This document shows positions 7,525 through 14,573 of a stretch of 16,765 nt of DNA, piece by piece. Below the pieces are notes generated by a model. The model made no database searches and was not told the DNA's origin. It saw only the letters and a program-made list of their open reading frames with translations. This stretch comes from Pseudomonadota bacterium. Its GTDB lineage: Bacteria > Pseudomonadota > Gammaproteobacteria > Arenicellales > Arenicellaceae. The position numbers and the translations under genes were made by a program. Numbering within the stretch: the stretch's first letter is position 1; every line of letters begins with the position of its first letter. The stretch spans positions 1-16,765 of the forward strand of contig JABJKL010000216.1 in the NCBI GenBank assembly GCA_018660405.1, given 5' to 3'.

Positions 7525-9717
7525 CTATACAACGCTCAAATTCGCGTAGGCCGCCACCAGCCATTTGGCACCTGCGCTACTAAAGTTGACTTGCACCCGC
7601 GCGTAATCACCTTGCCCTTCAATATTCATGATGACCCCCTCGCCAAATTTCGGATGGGCGACTGATTTACCAACGCCAAATCCGGGCAGGGTGTCAGCCA
7701 GTGCCGCTGGCGCATTGGATTTTTTTTGGCTGTAGTTAGAGGACGAGTTAGAATACGAATTCGAACGCGGGCTCGGTCGAGCCGCACGAATAACATTGAG
7801 CATTTCTTCAGGAATTTCATCCAAAAACCGCGATGGTCGGGTGTGGTTTTCGCGACCATAAAGCCTTCGCACTTCGGCGTGCGATAAATACAAATGCTTC
7901 ATTGCCCGGGTCATGCCGACGTAGCAAAGCCGCCGCTCCTCTTCCAGGCGACCCGGCTCGTCAATTGAACGCTGGTGTGGGAACAGGCCTTCTTCAAGCC
8001 CGGTTAGGAATACCATATCAAACTCAAGGCCCTTAGCCGAATGCAGGCTCATCAGTTGCACGCAGTCCTCCCATTCTTCGGCTTGACCTTCGCCCGCTTC
8101 CAATGCCGCGTGTGCCAGAAACGAGTCCAATGGGCCTAACTCTTCATCCTCGACCGAAAAGTTTCGTGCGGCAGAAACCAATTCTTCGAGGTTTTCTGCT
8201 CGTGCTTGCGCACGTTCGCCTCTATCTTTCTTGTGGTGTTCCAGCAAAGTGGAAACGTCGAGCATAATGCCTATTTGAGTCGGCAGGTTCTGGTCTGTTA
8301 TTTGCAGGCTCAATTCCTCAATTAATTCAACAAACGCGTCGAGCGCACTGTGTGCTCTTGCCGCGAACGATTTTTGCGCGAGCACCTGCCCGGTTGCTTC
8401 CCACAGGCTAATCTGCTGTGCCTGAGCGTGTTCACGTACCTTGTCGAGCGTCGTATTACCGATACCGCGGGTTGGCGTGTTTACTATCCGCTCAAAAGCC
8501 ACGTCGTTAACGCGACTATTGGCAAGGCGTAAATAAGCCAATGCATCTTTAATTTCCGCACGTTCGAAAAAACGAAGCCCGCCGTACACGCGGTACGGCA
8601 TGGCGGCATCCAACAGGATTTCTTCAAACACACGGGATTGCGCATTGGAGCGATAAAGAATGGCGGTTTGTGCGCGTTCTCCACCCTTATTGACCCAATC
8701 TCGAATTCGGTCGATGACAAAGCGAGCTTCATCGGTTTCGTTATAGGCGTTGTACAGATTTACCGGGTCGCCATCACCATCATCGGTCCATAGTTTTTTG
8801 CCAAGTCTGCCGGAGTTCCGCTTAATAATGGCATTGGCGGCGGCTAATATATTCCCGGTCGAGCGGTAGTTTTGCTCCAGGCGCACGGTTCGGGTGTTGG
8901 GAAAGTCTTTCTCGAACTGCAATATATTTTCAACTTTGGCGCCGCGCCAACCGTAGATCGATTGGTCATCGTCACCTACAACAAACAGATTTTTATGCTG
9001 CGCTGCCAACAATCGCAGCCACTCATATTGAATACTGTTGGTGTCTTGAAACTCGTCTACCAGAATATGCTCGAAGCGCTGTTGATATCGTTGGCGAAGC
9101 ACTTCGTTGTTGCGAACAAGCTCAAAGGCCCTGAGCAGTAATTCAGAGAAATCGACCAGCCCAAAGCGGCGACAAAGTTTTTCGTATTGCTGGTAAACAC
9201 CGAGCAATGTCTGCTGCTGTAGGTCTGGGCTTTGGGAAACTTGCGCCGCGCGACGGCCCTCTTCCTTGTGAGCGTTAATAAACCATTGGATCTGCTTGGC
9301 AGGCCAGTAGGCTTCGTCCAGCGCTAATTCTTTAAGTGCCCGTTTAATCAGCCGCAGTTGGTCGTCGTTATCGATAATTTGAAAGTCTTTGGGTAAACCC
9401 GCTTCGTCATAATGATGTCGCAGCAACCGGTGCGCCAAACCATGAAAGGTACCCATCCACATGCCACCCACGGGTACGCCAAGCATCTCTTCAATGCGAT
9501 GCTGCATTTCGCGCGCAGCTTTGTTGGTGAAGGTGACCGCCAATATCGATAGCGGCGAAATCGACAGGCCCTCAACCAGCCACGCAATCCTGGAAGTCAG
9601 CACACGCGTTTTACCGCTACCCGCACCCGCTATGATCAGCGCAGGGCCGGGCTCAAGCGCCACCGCGTCGCGCTGGGCATCATTTAGCCCGTCGAAAATA
9701 TGAGAAACGTCTACCAA
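7525..9717 (-). CDS. uvrD: DNA helicase II, UvrD
   Basis: A 730-residue superfamily 1A helicase. The Walker A motif GAGSGKT is at 31-37, VTFTNKAA at 61-68, GTFHGLAHRLLR at about 89-100, Walker B DEFQDT at 221-226, GDDDQSIYGWRGA at 248-260 and LEQNYRST at 280-287. Further on are LHSAKGLEFD and RLCYVGMTRA. The C-terminus carries the VGKSVAHPKFGEG motif of the UvrD Tudor-like domain that contacts RNA polymerase. Order and wording match UvrD rather than Rep or PcrA. It is a 3'-5' helicase in nucleotide-excision and mismatch repair. The start is TTG at 9717: TAG at 9721-9723 closes the frame and only ATT precedes the TTG. The N-terminus (VDVSHIFDGLN) matches E. coli UvrD. No LexA-type CTG-N10-CAG box was seen in the 179 bp upstream. 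Confidence 0.96.
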   Translation of the reverse strand: MVDVSHIFDGLNDAQRDAVALEPGPALIIAGAGSGKTRVLTSRIAWLVEGLSISPLSILAVTFTNKAAREMQHRIEEMLGVPVGGMWMGTFHGLAHRLLRHHYDEAGLPKDFQIIDNDDQLRLIKRALKELALDEAYWPAKQIQWFINAHKEEGRRAAQVSQSPDLQQQTLLGVYQQYEKLCRRFGLVDFSELLLRAFELVRNNEVLRQRYQQRFEHILVDEFQDTNSIQYEWLRLLAAQHKNLFVVGDDDQSIYGWRGAKVENILQFEKDFPNTRTVRLEQNYRSTGNILAAANAIIKRNSGRLGKKLWTDDGDGDPVNLYNAYNETDEARFVIDRIRDWVNKGGERAQTAILYRSNAQSRVFEEILLDAAMPYRVYGGLRFFERAEIKDALAYLRLANSRVNDVAFERIVNTPTRGIGNTTLDKVREHAQAQQISLWEATGQVLAQKSFAARAHSALDAFVELIEELSLQITDQNLPTQIGIMLDVSTLLEHHKKDRGERAQARAENLEELVSAARNFSVEDEELGPLDSFLAHAALEAGEGQAEEWEDCVQLMSLHSAKGLEFDMVFLTGLEEGLFPHQRSIDEPGRLEEERRLCYVGMTRAMKHLYLSHAEVRRLYGRENHTRPSRFLDEIPEEMLNVIRAARPSPRSNSYSNSSSNYSQKKSNAPAALADTLPGFGVGKSVAHPKFGEGVIMNIEGQGDYARVQVNFSSAGAKWLVAAYANLSVV

Positions 9718-9764
9718 AATCTAAATCCGGTTATTACTGTTAAGAGACTTTTACACGAGCAGGA

Positions 9765-9793
9765 ATTTTGTTTCTCTCGTAAAGCCCTGACAA
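9765..9793 (-). promoter_or_regulatory. Candidate sigma-70 promoter for uvrD
   Basis: Read on the minus strand, TTGTCA (9793-9788) is followed by 17 bases and CAAAAT (9770-9765), which would place transcription start near 9757, about 40 bases before the uvrD TTG. The -35 matches well (5/6) and the -10 only moderately. It is a pattern match without further support. The same intergenic stretch also has a short palindrome GTCAT-AA-ATGAC at 9826-9837. Confidence 0.3.
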
Positions 9794-9896
9794 GGCAAAA
9801 GCGCACGGAATGAGGGAGTTTATATGTCATAAATGACCGATTGAGTACGATTTTAACGCCGTCAGAAAGCAACACACAATTGCGCAAAGGGCTCGT

Positions 9897-11723
9897 CTAT
9901 TGGACAGTTACTGATTTGGCTAAATTGCGTGGCTTGTCGATGTCGGTGCCTTTTAACAATGCAACATGATAGGCGAGCAATTGCAGTGGAATCGTGTAGA
10001 TAATCGGCGCAATGCAGTTGTCTACCGGGGCAACTTTGAGTGTTGTGATGTTGTCGCTATCAGCGATTCCGCTGTCAGGGTCGGCAAAGATAACCAGCTG
10101 ACCTCCACGCGCGCTGACTTCCTGAATATTACCCTTGAGCTTTTCTATCAGCTTATTATTGGGTGCGACCGCGATTACCGGCATGTTTTCGTCAACCAGC
10201 GCCAATGGGCCGTGCTTTAGTTCACCTGCTGCGTACGCTTCGGCGTGAATGTACGAAATCTCCTTAAGCTTTAGCGCGCCTTCAAGGGCAATAGGATACT
10301 GGTCGCCGCGACCAAGAAACAGCGCGTGTTGTTTGTCAGCAAATCGCTTGGCAATTTCGGCAATTTCGGGTTCAAGTTCCAATACTCGTTCAATATAGGC
10401 GGGTAGCTCGCGTAGCTCTCGAACAATGGCAGCTTCATCCGCATCCGGTTGTGTGCGGCGGCGTAAGCACAGGCCCAATAACAAAAGAGCCGCTAATTGG
10501 GTGGTAAATGCCTTGGTAGACGCAACGCCTATTTCTGGCCCCGCGTGGGTCATTATCGCCAGGTCGCTAGCACGCACCAATGAGCTTTCGGGCACATTGC
10601 AGATCGATAAAGTGTTTGAGTAACCGAGCGTCTTGGCCAGTTCCAGAGCGCTCATCGTATCGAGCGTTTCTCCCGATTGCGAGATGGTTACAAATAAAGT
10701 GCTTTCGTCCACCACATGGTGGCGGTTGATGTATTCGCTGGCGATCTCAACGTCGCAGCCGATACCAAAATTTTCAAACCAGTAACGAGCAACCATCGCT
10801 GAGTGATAGCTGGTGCCACAGGCGATGAGTTTCACTTTTCGAGTGTTGTCGAATATCTCTTTCGCCGAAAGGCCAAAGGCTTGTTCTAATACGTGGTCAC
10901 CGGCAATGCGGCCGTCTAACGTATCCGCAATGGCGCGTCCTTGCTCATGGATCTCTTTGAGCATGTAATGCTCATAACCTTCCAATGTAATGTCTGCATC
11001 CGATAGCGTACTGATCAAGGTTTTACGCTCGATGGTCTGGCCATCAGTATCGGTGATGGTTAGTCCATCCGCTCTTAATACCGCGACGTCGCCGTCTTCC
11101 AGAACCTTGTAATTTTTGACCACCGAGACCAACGCCGACATGTCTGAGGCGACGTAATATTCACCGTCACCAATGCCGATTAACAGAGGAGAGCTTTTTC
11201 TGGCAACGACTAAAGTGTCTGGCTCGTCACGGCAAATAACGCCCAATCCCCACGCGCCTTTAAGTTGTTTGACGGTATTGCGAACCGCGCTGACGAAATC
11301 TGCACCCGATTGCATCTCTGCATCGATTTTGTGTGCCAAAACTTCGGTATCTGTTTCTGAGGTAAATACGTAGCCCTTGGCACGCAGCTCTTCGGCCAAT
11401 TCCTGATAGTTCTCGATAATGCCGTTATGCACCAGCGCAATGCGTTCGTTCGATAAATGCGGGTGAGCATTTTGTTTTGACGGCACCCCGTGGGTAGCCC
11501 AGCGGGTGTGCGCAATGCCGGTCTTGCCGTGAAGGTTGGTCTTGTCGAGCTGTGATTTGAGTTGCTTAACTCTGCCAACGCTACGTTCGCGATTGATTGT
11601 TTTATCATTGCCAATAATCGCAATTCCAGCAGAGTCATAACCTCGATATTCGAGTTTCTGCAAACCATTAATCAGCACATCGACTACGTCGTTTTTTGCC
11701 AGAGCGCCTACTATTCCACACAT
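9897..11723 (-). CDS. glmS: Glutamine--fructose-6-phosphate aminotransferase (isomerizing)
   Basis: A 608-residue protein that makes glucosamine-6-phosphate from fructose-6-phosphate and glutamine, the entry step to UDP-GlcNAc for peptidoglycan and LPS. The N-terminal glutaminase domain (about 1-240) begins with Met-Cys: Cys2 is the nucleophile exposed after Met removal. It continues with HTRWATHG and HNGIIENY. Two SIS isomerase domains follow, with SQSGETLDT, GVASTKAFT, GELKHGPLAL and the C-terminus LAKSVTVQ, one residue different from enteric GlmS. The start is ATG 11723. A longer open frame to 11819 exists but would overlap glmU and bury the catalytic Cys, so it is rejected. It lies 16 bp after glmU on the same strand, with a GGG-rich ribosome site about 10 bases upstream. 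No glmS ribozyme is expected or seen. Confidence 0.97.
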   Translation of the reverse strand: MCGIVGALAKNDVVDVLINGLQKLEYRGYDSAGIAIIGNDKTINRERSVGRVKQLKSQLDKTNLHGKTGIAHTRWATHGVPSKQNAHPHLSNERIALVHNGIIENYQELAEELRAKGYVFTSETDTEVLAHKIDAEMQSGADFVSAVRNTVKQLKGAWGLGVICRDEPDTLVVARKSSPLLIGIGDGEYYVASDMSALVSVVKNYKVLEDGDVAVLRADGLTITDTDGQTIERKTLISTLSDADITLEGYEHYMLKEIHEQGRAIADTLDGRIAGDHVLEQAFGLSAKEIFDNTRKVKLIACGTSYHSAMVARYWFENFGIGCDVEIASEYINRHHVVDESTLFVTISQSGETLDTMSALELAKTLGYSNTLSICNVPESSLVRASDLAIMTHAGPEIGVASTKAFTTQLAALLLLGLCLRRRTQPDADEAAIVRELRELPAYIERVLELEPEIAEIAKRFADKQHALFLGRGDQYPIALEGALKLKEISYIHAEAYAAGELKHGPLALVDENMPVIAVAPNNKLIEKLKGNIQEVSARGGQLVIFADPDSGIADSDNITTLKVAPVDNCIAPIIYTIPLQLLAYHVALLKGTDIDKPRNLAKSVTVQ

Positions 11724-11739
11724 AATGCTGCTGCCCTGC

Positions 11740-13125
11740 TTATTTTTTAGTCGGGCGTTTCCAGCCCCGAACACTACGCTGTTTGACGCGCGATATGATG
11801 AGCACATCGGCTTCGACATCGTTGGTTACGGTAGTTCCAGCCCCTATGGTTGCGTTGTCCGCGATGGTGACGGGAGCAACCAACTGGCAGTCGGAACCTA
11901 CAAATACATTCTCGCCAATCACAGTGCGGTGTTTGTAAGCGCCATCATAATTGCAGGTGATGACCCCGGCGCCAATATTGGTATTGGCCCCTACATCGGT
12001 ATCGCCAACATAGCTTAAATGATTTGCCTTTGCGCCCGCAGAAATCTTGCTGTTTTTCACTTCAACAAAATTGCCAATGCGAACATTTTCGCCAAGTTCA
12101 CTGCCCGGGCGAATCCGCGCGAACGGGCCGACCGCGGCAGATGCGCCAACATCGGCATCTTCAATAACGCAATTGGGCTCGATCACACAGCCATCGGCCA
12201 GCGTACTGGCGCGCACAATGCTGTTCGCACCAATCACCACATGGCTGCCAATTTGGGTTGGGCCTTCGATAACAGTATTAATATCCAGGCTGGTGTCTGG
12301 TGCAATACTCACATCACCACGAAAAGTTACGCGGTCAGGGTCGACAATGGTCACGCCACTCTCCATGTAAGCCAGCGCCCGGCGTGCTTGGTAATGTTTT
12401 TCGCAGATCGCAAGGTCTCTGCGGTCGTTAACGCCAAGTACCGAAGCAAAATCGTCCGTACAAACACCCGTGATACTGCCGCCCTGAGCCTTGGCCAATT
12501 TAATCACATCCGTGAGGTAATACTCCTGCTGATCGTTATTGTTTTCGAGCTTGGCTAGCGTGTCGCTTAGCATTGCAACGGGTAAGGCCATAAACCCGGT
12601 ATTGACTTCATCGATACCGAGCTGCGAATCATCACAGTCGCGGTGCTCAACAATTTCATTCACGTCGCCGTTGGCATCGCGAACAATGCGACCATAACCT
12701 GCTGGCTCATCGAGCTTAGTAGTTAACAAGGCAAGCTGTCGTCGAGCTGCTATTTCAACGAGTTCGGATAACACATTGGTTTCTATTAACGGAACGTCGC
12801 CATAAAGCACTAGCGCGGTATTTGAAGCGCCGAGGTTTGGAAGCGTCTGTTGGACGGCATGTCCAGTACCCAATTGTTCAGTTTGCTGTACCCATTTTAT
12901 CTTGAGATCGGGATGCGTCGTTTCCACGTGCTGCTGCAATGCTTCAGCATTTTGACCGATAACGATGTGCAGGTTGGTATTGGCTAGCGCACTGGCAGCG
13001 GCAAGTACGTGGCTAATAAGTGCGCGCCCACCCACCGGATGCAGCACTTTGGGTAGCGCTGATTTCATACGCGTACCCTGGCCTGCGGCGAGGATAATGA
13101 CGTCAATATTGGCAGCTGAACTCAT
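11740..13125 (-). CDS. glmU: Bifunctional GlcNAc-1-phosphate uridyltransferase / glucosamine-1-phosphate acetyltransferase
   Basis: A 461-residue protein (E. coli GlmU is 456). The N-terminal pyrophosphorylase domain has the nucleotide loop LAAGQGTRM (12-20), PKVLH (25-29), EQLGTGHAVQ and LYGDVPL. The C-terminal half is a left-handed beta helix with hexapeptide repeats and the acetyltransferase stretch NFVEVKNS...HLSYVGD. It ends in a basic WKRPTKK tail. It acetylates glucosamine-1-phosphate and then uridylates the product to UDP-GlcNAc, downstream of GlmS in the pathway. Transcribed first in the glmU-glmS pair. The ATG at 13125 has no strong ribosome site. In many gammaproteobacteria glmU follows atpC. 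Here the upstream DNA is transposon debris and a hemerythrin gene. Confidence 0.97.
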   Translation of the reverse strand: MSSAANIDVIILAAGQGTRMKSALPKVLHPVGGRALISHVLAAASALANTNLHIVIGQNAEALQQHVETTHPDLKIKWVQQTEQLGTGHAVQQTLPNLGASNTALVLYGDVPLIETNVLSELVEIAARRQLALLTTKLDEPAGYGRIVRDANGDVNEIVEHRDCDDSQLGIDEVNTGFMALPVAMLSDTLAKLENNNDQQEYYLTDVIKLAKAQGGSITGVCTDDFASVLGVNDRRDLAICEKHYQARRALAYMESGVTIVDPDRVTFRGDVSIAPDTSLDINTVIEGPTQIGSHVVIGANSIVRASTLADGCVIEPNCVIEDADVGASAAVGPFARIRPGSELGENVRIGNFVEVKNSKISAGAKANHLSYVGDTDVGANTNIGAGVITCNYDGAYKHRTVIGENVFVGSDCQLVAPVTIADNATIGAGTTVTNDVEADVLIISRVKQRSVRGWKRPTKK

Positions 13126-13235
13126 GGCGCGAACTATATCATTTTGTGAGCTAAGACGTGCGTACGAACTAACTATTGGTGCCCGCTAAACTGATAGATT
13201 TATGGGTATGGTTGTAGATGGTCTTAATTTCTTTC

Positions 13236-13266
13236 GATGGCGGTTATTTGCCCAAGGCGGTCATTG
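13236..13266. repeat. Degenerate copy of a REP-like GCGGTCATT element
   Basis: The stretch from TCGATGGCGG to AAGGCGGTCATTG aligns with the better-formed element at 14296-14329: same order, one base shorter, roughly three in four positions shared by eye. It sits between glmU and the IS91 remnant, and the stop of the third remnant frame (13244-13246) lies inside it. Confidence 0.4.
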
Positions 13267-13323
13267 GTAATCGTTCAAAAATAATAAAACCAAGCTCGAA
13301 TGCCACGCGATGAGCCCGATCGA

Positions 13324-13515
13324 TTAGTTGCCGCTTCGGTGCAAACATACCATGGAACCGGTGAAATTGACTCTCGGTTTGGGCACCAGGGCAGCTAACC
13401 CGGCTATGAAGTTCAACGGTTCAAGGATAATGTGAGCTGTCTGTCTCGATAAGGTGTTTTGAGCATGTAGACTCAGGCTATCGGCCATAAAGGACGCTCC
13501 CCCAGACTTTTTCAT
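13324..13515 (-). pseudogene. IS91-type transposase C-terminal fragment, frameshifted
   Basis: Three adjoining minus-strand frames together spell a piece of the conserved C-terminal region of IS91-family (PF04986-type) transposases as I remember it. They are VYMLKTPYRDR (13472-13440), AHIILEPLNFIAG and LAALVPKPRVNF (13437-13363), and RFHGMFAPK (13360 onward to about 13334). Between the first and second, and the second and third, one base is missing: two bases remain where three are needed, at 13438-13439 and 13361-13362. A TGA precedes the first piece. A 63-codon open frame (13324-13515) crosses the middle block, but its ends read out of the correct frame, so it is not a real gene. No intact transposase or element ends are seen. 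Confidence 0.72.
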
Positions 13516-13549
13516 GCTTACCTTCCTTGTATTAGTAGAAATTAATCAT

Positions 13550-14212
13550 CTAAGACTTAAGTGCATTATGTATTTGATCCAGCTCTTCAACAGTTAACAA
13601 ATGATAGGCTTGTCCAAAAACAATTTTGTCTTCTCTAAAAATATGCAGTCGCAATAATTCTATAAGTTCCTTAGCGTAATTTAAGGCCATGCTTTTTACC
13701 ATTGCCCTAGACTTAGTATCGGGCAACTTCACAGCTAATCCCATAAAAGTAAAACAAAGTGTTGCCAGCTGTATAGCCTGCAAGTGATCGTTTTCCAAGA
13801 CATCCACTCCTGTCGTCGCGTGAGCTGCTGGACTCACTTCACCTGACTCTTTTAATCGCTTGGATAATAGTGGAAAGAAACTCTTTTCTTCCTTTTTATT
13901 ATGAGGAATCAATTCTTCATCAAAAAAATTAGTAAAACGATTAAAGTCAGTCGTCGTTTGTACATCAATATTTTCGGTTTTAGAAATGGCGTCCACGGTC
14001 TTTTCAAAAAGATCAAGTTCAGTTATTAGGTCCGTGTGTTCGTCCATCAACTCCCTAACGAGCGGATGCATTTTTTCGTAGGGCACTTGCTCTAGTGCAG
14101 GAGGGTTATAGGGGTCAGGTGGGTCCATGGCAGACATCTCTTGGTCCGCTCCTACTTTCTCGCCCTTCTTAAACGGGTCAATTTCTTGTAATTTCTTTAA
14201 ATCTAAATCCAC
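13550..14212 (-). CDS. Hemerythrin-like (HHE) domain protein
   Basis: A 220-residue soluble protein. After a proline-rich N-terminal extension of about 45 residues comes a four-helix HHE-type domain: LMDEH (H59), LIPHNKKEE (H104, E108), ENDH (H143) and LHIFRED (H190, E194), the spacing expected for di-iron carboxylate/histidine ligands. Such proteins bind O2 or handle iron, NO or redox stress, and the exact ligand here is unknown. I place the start at GTG 14212 because GGAG (14219-14222) is 6 bases upstream. Another GTG at 14224 would add four residues but has no ribosome site. The gene is visibly richer in A+T than glmU or the CMD gene, hinting at a separate origin. It lies downstream of REP-like DNA and upstream of the IS91 remnant, with no obvious operon partner. 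Confidence 0.82.
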   Translation of the reverse strand: MDLDLKKLQEIDPFKKGEKVGADQEMSAMDPPDPYNPPALEQVPYEKMHPLVRELMDEHTDLITELDLFEKTVDAISKTENIDVQTTTDFNRFTNFFDEELIPHNKKEEKSFFPLLSKRLKESGEVSPAAHATTGVDVLENDHLQAIQLATLCFTFMGLAVKLPDTKSRAMVKSMALNYAKELIELLRLHIFREDKIVFGQAYHLLTVEELDQIHNALKS

Positions 14213-14251
14213 GCACTTCTCCACTGATATCAGCTATCTTAGGTCTGTTTT

Positions 14252-14276
14252 TATACTAAAAAGTATAAGAAGTATA
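14252..14276 (-). promoter_or_regulatory. TATACT-rich candidate promoter/operator of the hemerythrin-like gene
   Basis: TATACT-AAAA-AGTATA (14252-14267) is a perfect 6-bp inverted repeat, and a further AGTATA lies at 14271-14276. On the minus strand these read as TATACT, one base from the -10 consensus, 50-65 bases before the GTG. No convincing -35 is found at the right distance. It may be a promoter, an operator, or both. Confidence 0.3.
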
Positions 14277-14295
14277 AAGCATATGTTTCATTGAT

Positions 14296-14329
14296 CGAAT
14301 GGTCGCTTTTTGTCCGAAGCGGTCATTCG
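14296..14329. repeat. REP-like palindrome
   Basis: CGAATGGTCGCTT (14296-14308) and AAGCGGTCATTCG (14317-14329) pair at 11 of 13 positions around an 8-base loop. A degenerate relative is at 13236-13266. There is no T-run, so an intrinsic terminator is unlikely. It resembles the short extragenic palindromes common between genes in many gammaproteobacteria. Confidence 0.5.
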
Positions 14330-14333
14330 TCGT

Positions 14334-14492
14334 CTAACTGCTTCGCTTTCCCCGCAGCGCCGATTGATCCAATAGCCCATGTGTGGAGAGCTTCTCCACG
14401 AATCCTGCGGTAGAGTATTGGTCGAGTACTTCAGGCCAATGGCGGACATAGTGCTGGGTACCTTGTGGTAGTAACGCTATAGGGCTATTGGT
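14334..14492 (-). pseudogene. Unrecognised C-terminal coding remnant
   Basis: The 361 bp between the hemerythrin start and the CMD stop holds no full gene, but the minus strand has a 52-codon open stretch from just after TGA (14493-14495) to TAG (14334-14336). Its residues look like a protein C-terminus: QHYVRHWPEVLDQY, then AGFVEKLSTHGLL, and a basic RGKRSS end. It has no start codon with a ribosome site. I do not recognise the family. It overlaps the inverted-repeat segment 14361-14499. It may be a broken gene that was once next to the CMD gene, or a chance open frame. Confidence 0.2.
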
Positions 14493-14499
14493 TCAATCG
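14361..14499. repeat. 139-bp segment bounded by 18-bp inverted repeats
   Basis: CGATTGATCCAATAGCCC (14361-14378) and the complement of 14482-14499 (CGATTGAACCAATAGCCC) agree at 17 of 18 positions. Inside, GTGGAGA-GCT-TCTCCAC (14383-14399) is a perfect 7-bp hairpin. Size and ends suggest a small non-autonomous element or a structured RNA region. I did not find a target-site duplication. Confidence 0.42.
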
Positions 14500-14500
14500 A

Positions 14501-14540
14501 CCTACTACCGCCACATGCTTGGCGCGAGCGGTAGAATAGG
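14501..14540. repeat. Stem-loop downstream of the CMD gene
   Basis: CCTACTACCGC (14501-14511) pairs with GCGGTAGAATAGG (14528-14540), an 11-bp stem with a two-base bulge, 33 bases after the stop of the CMD gene on the minus strand. It could end or stabilise that transcript, but there is no T-run after it. Another GGTAGTA copy at 14466-14472 could compete for pairing. Confidence 0.35.
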
Positions 14541-14573
14541 TCACGCCTGGTTGCTTGTATAACTGGCTGATCA

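Noticed and set aside
9826..9837. GTCAT-AA-ATGAC palindrome as a glmS terminator
   Set aside because: The stem is only 5 bp and no T-run follows on the minus strand.
11724..11739. glmS ribozyme or riboswitch
   Set aside because: Only 16 bases separate glmU and glmS, and the ribozyme is known from Firmicutes and relatives, not this class.
11724..11819. Upstream extension of glmS by 32 residues
   Set aside because: It overlaps the glmU 3' end and would hide the catalytic N-terminal Cys, which must follow the initiator Met at 11723.
12019..12558. 179-codon plus-strand frame
   Set aside because: It is the antisense of glmU and has no ribosome site or family features.
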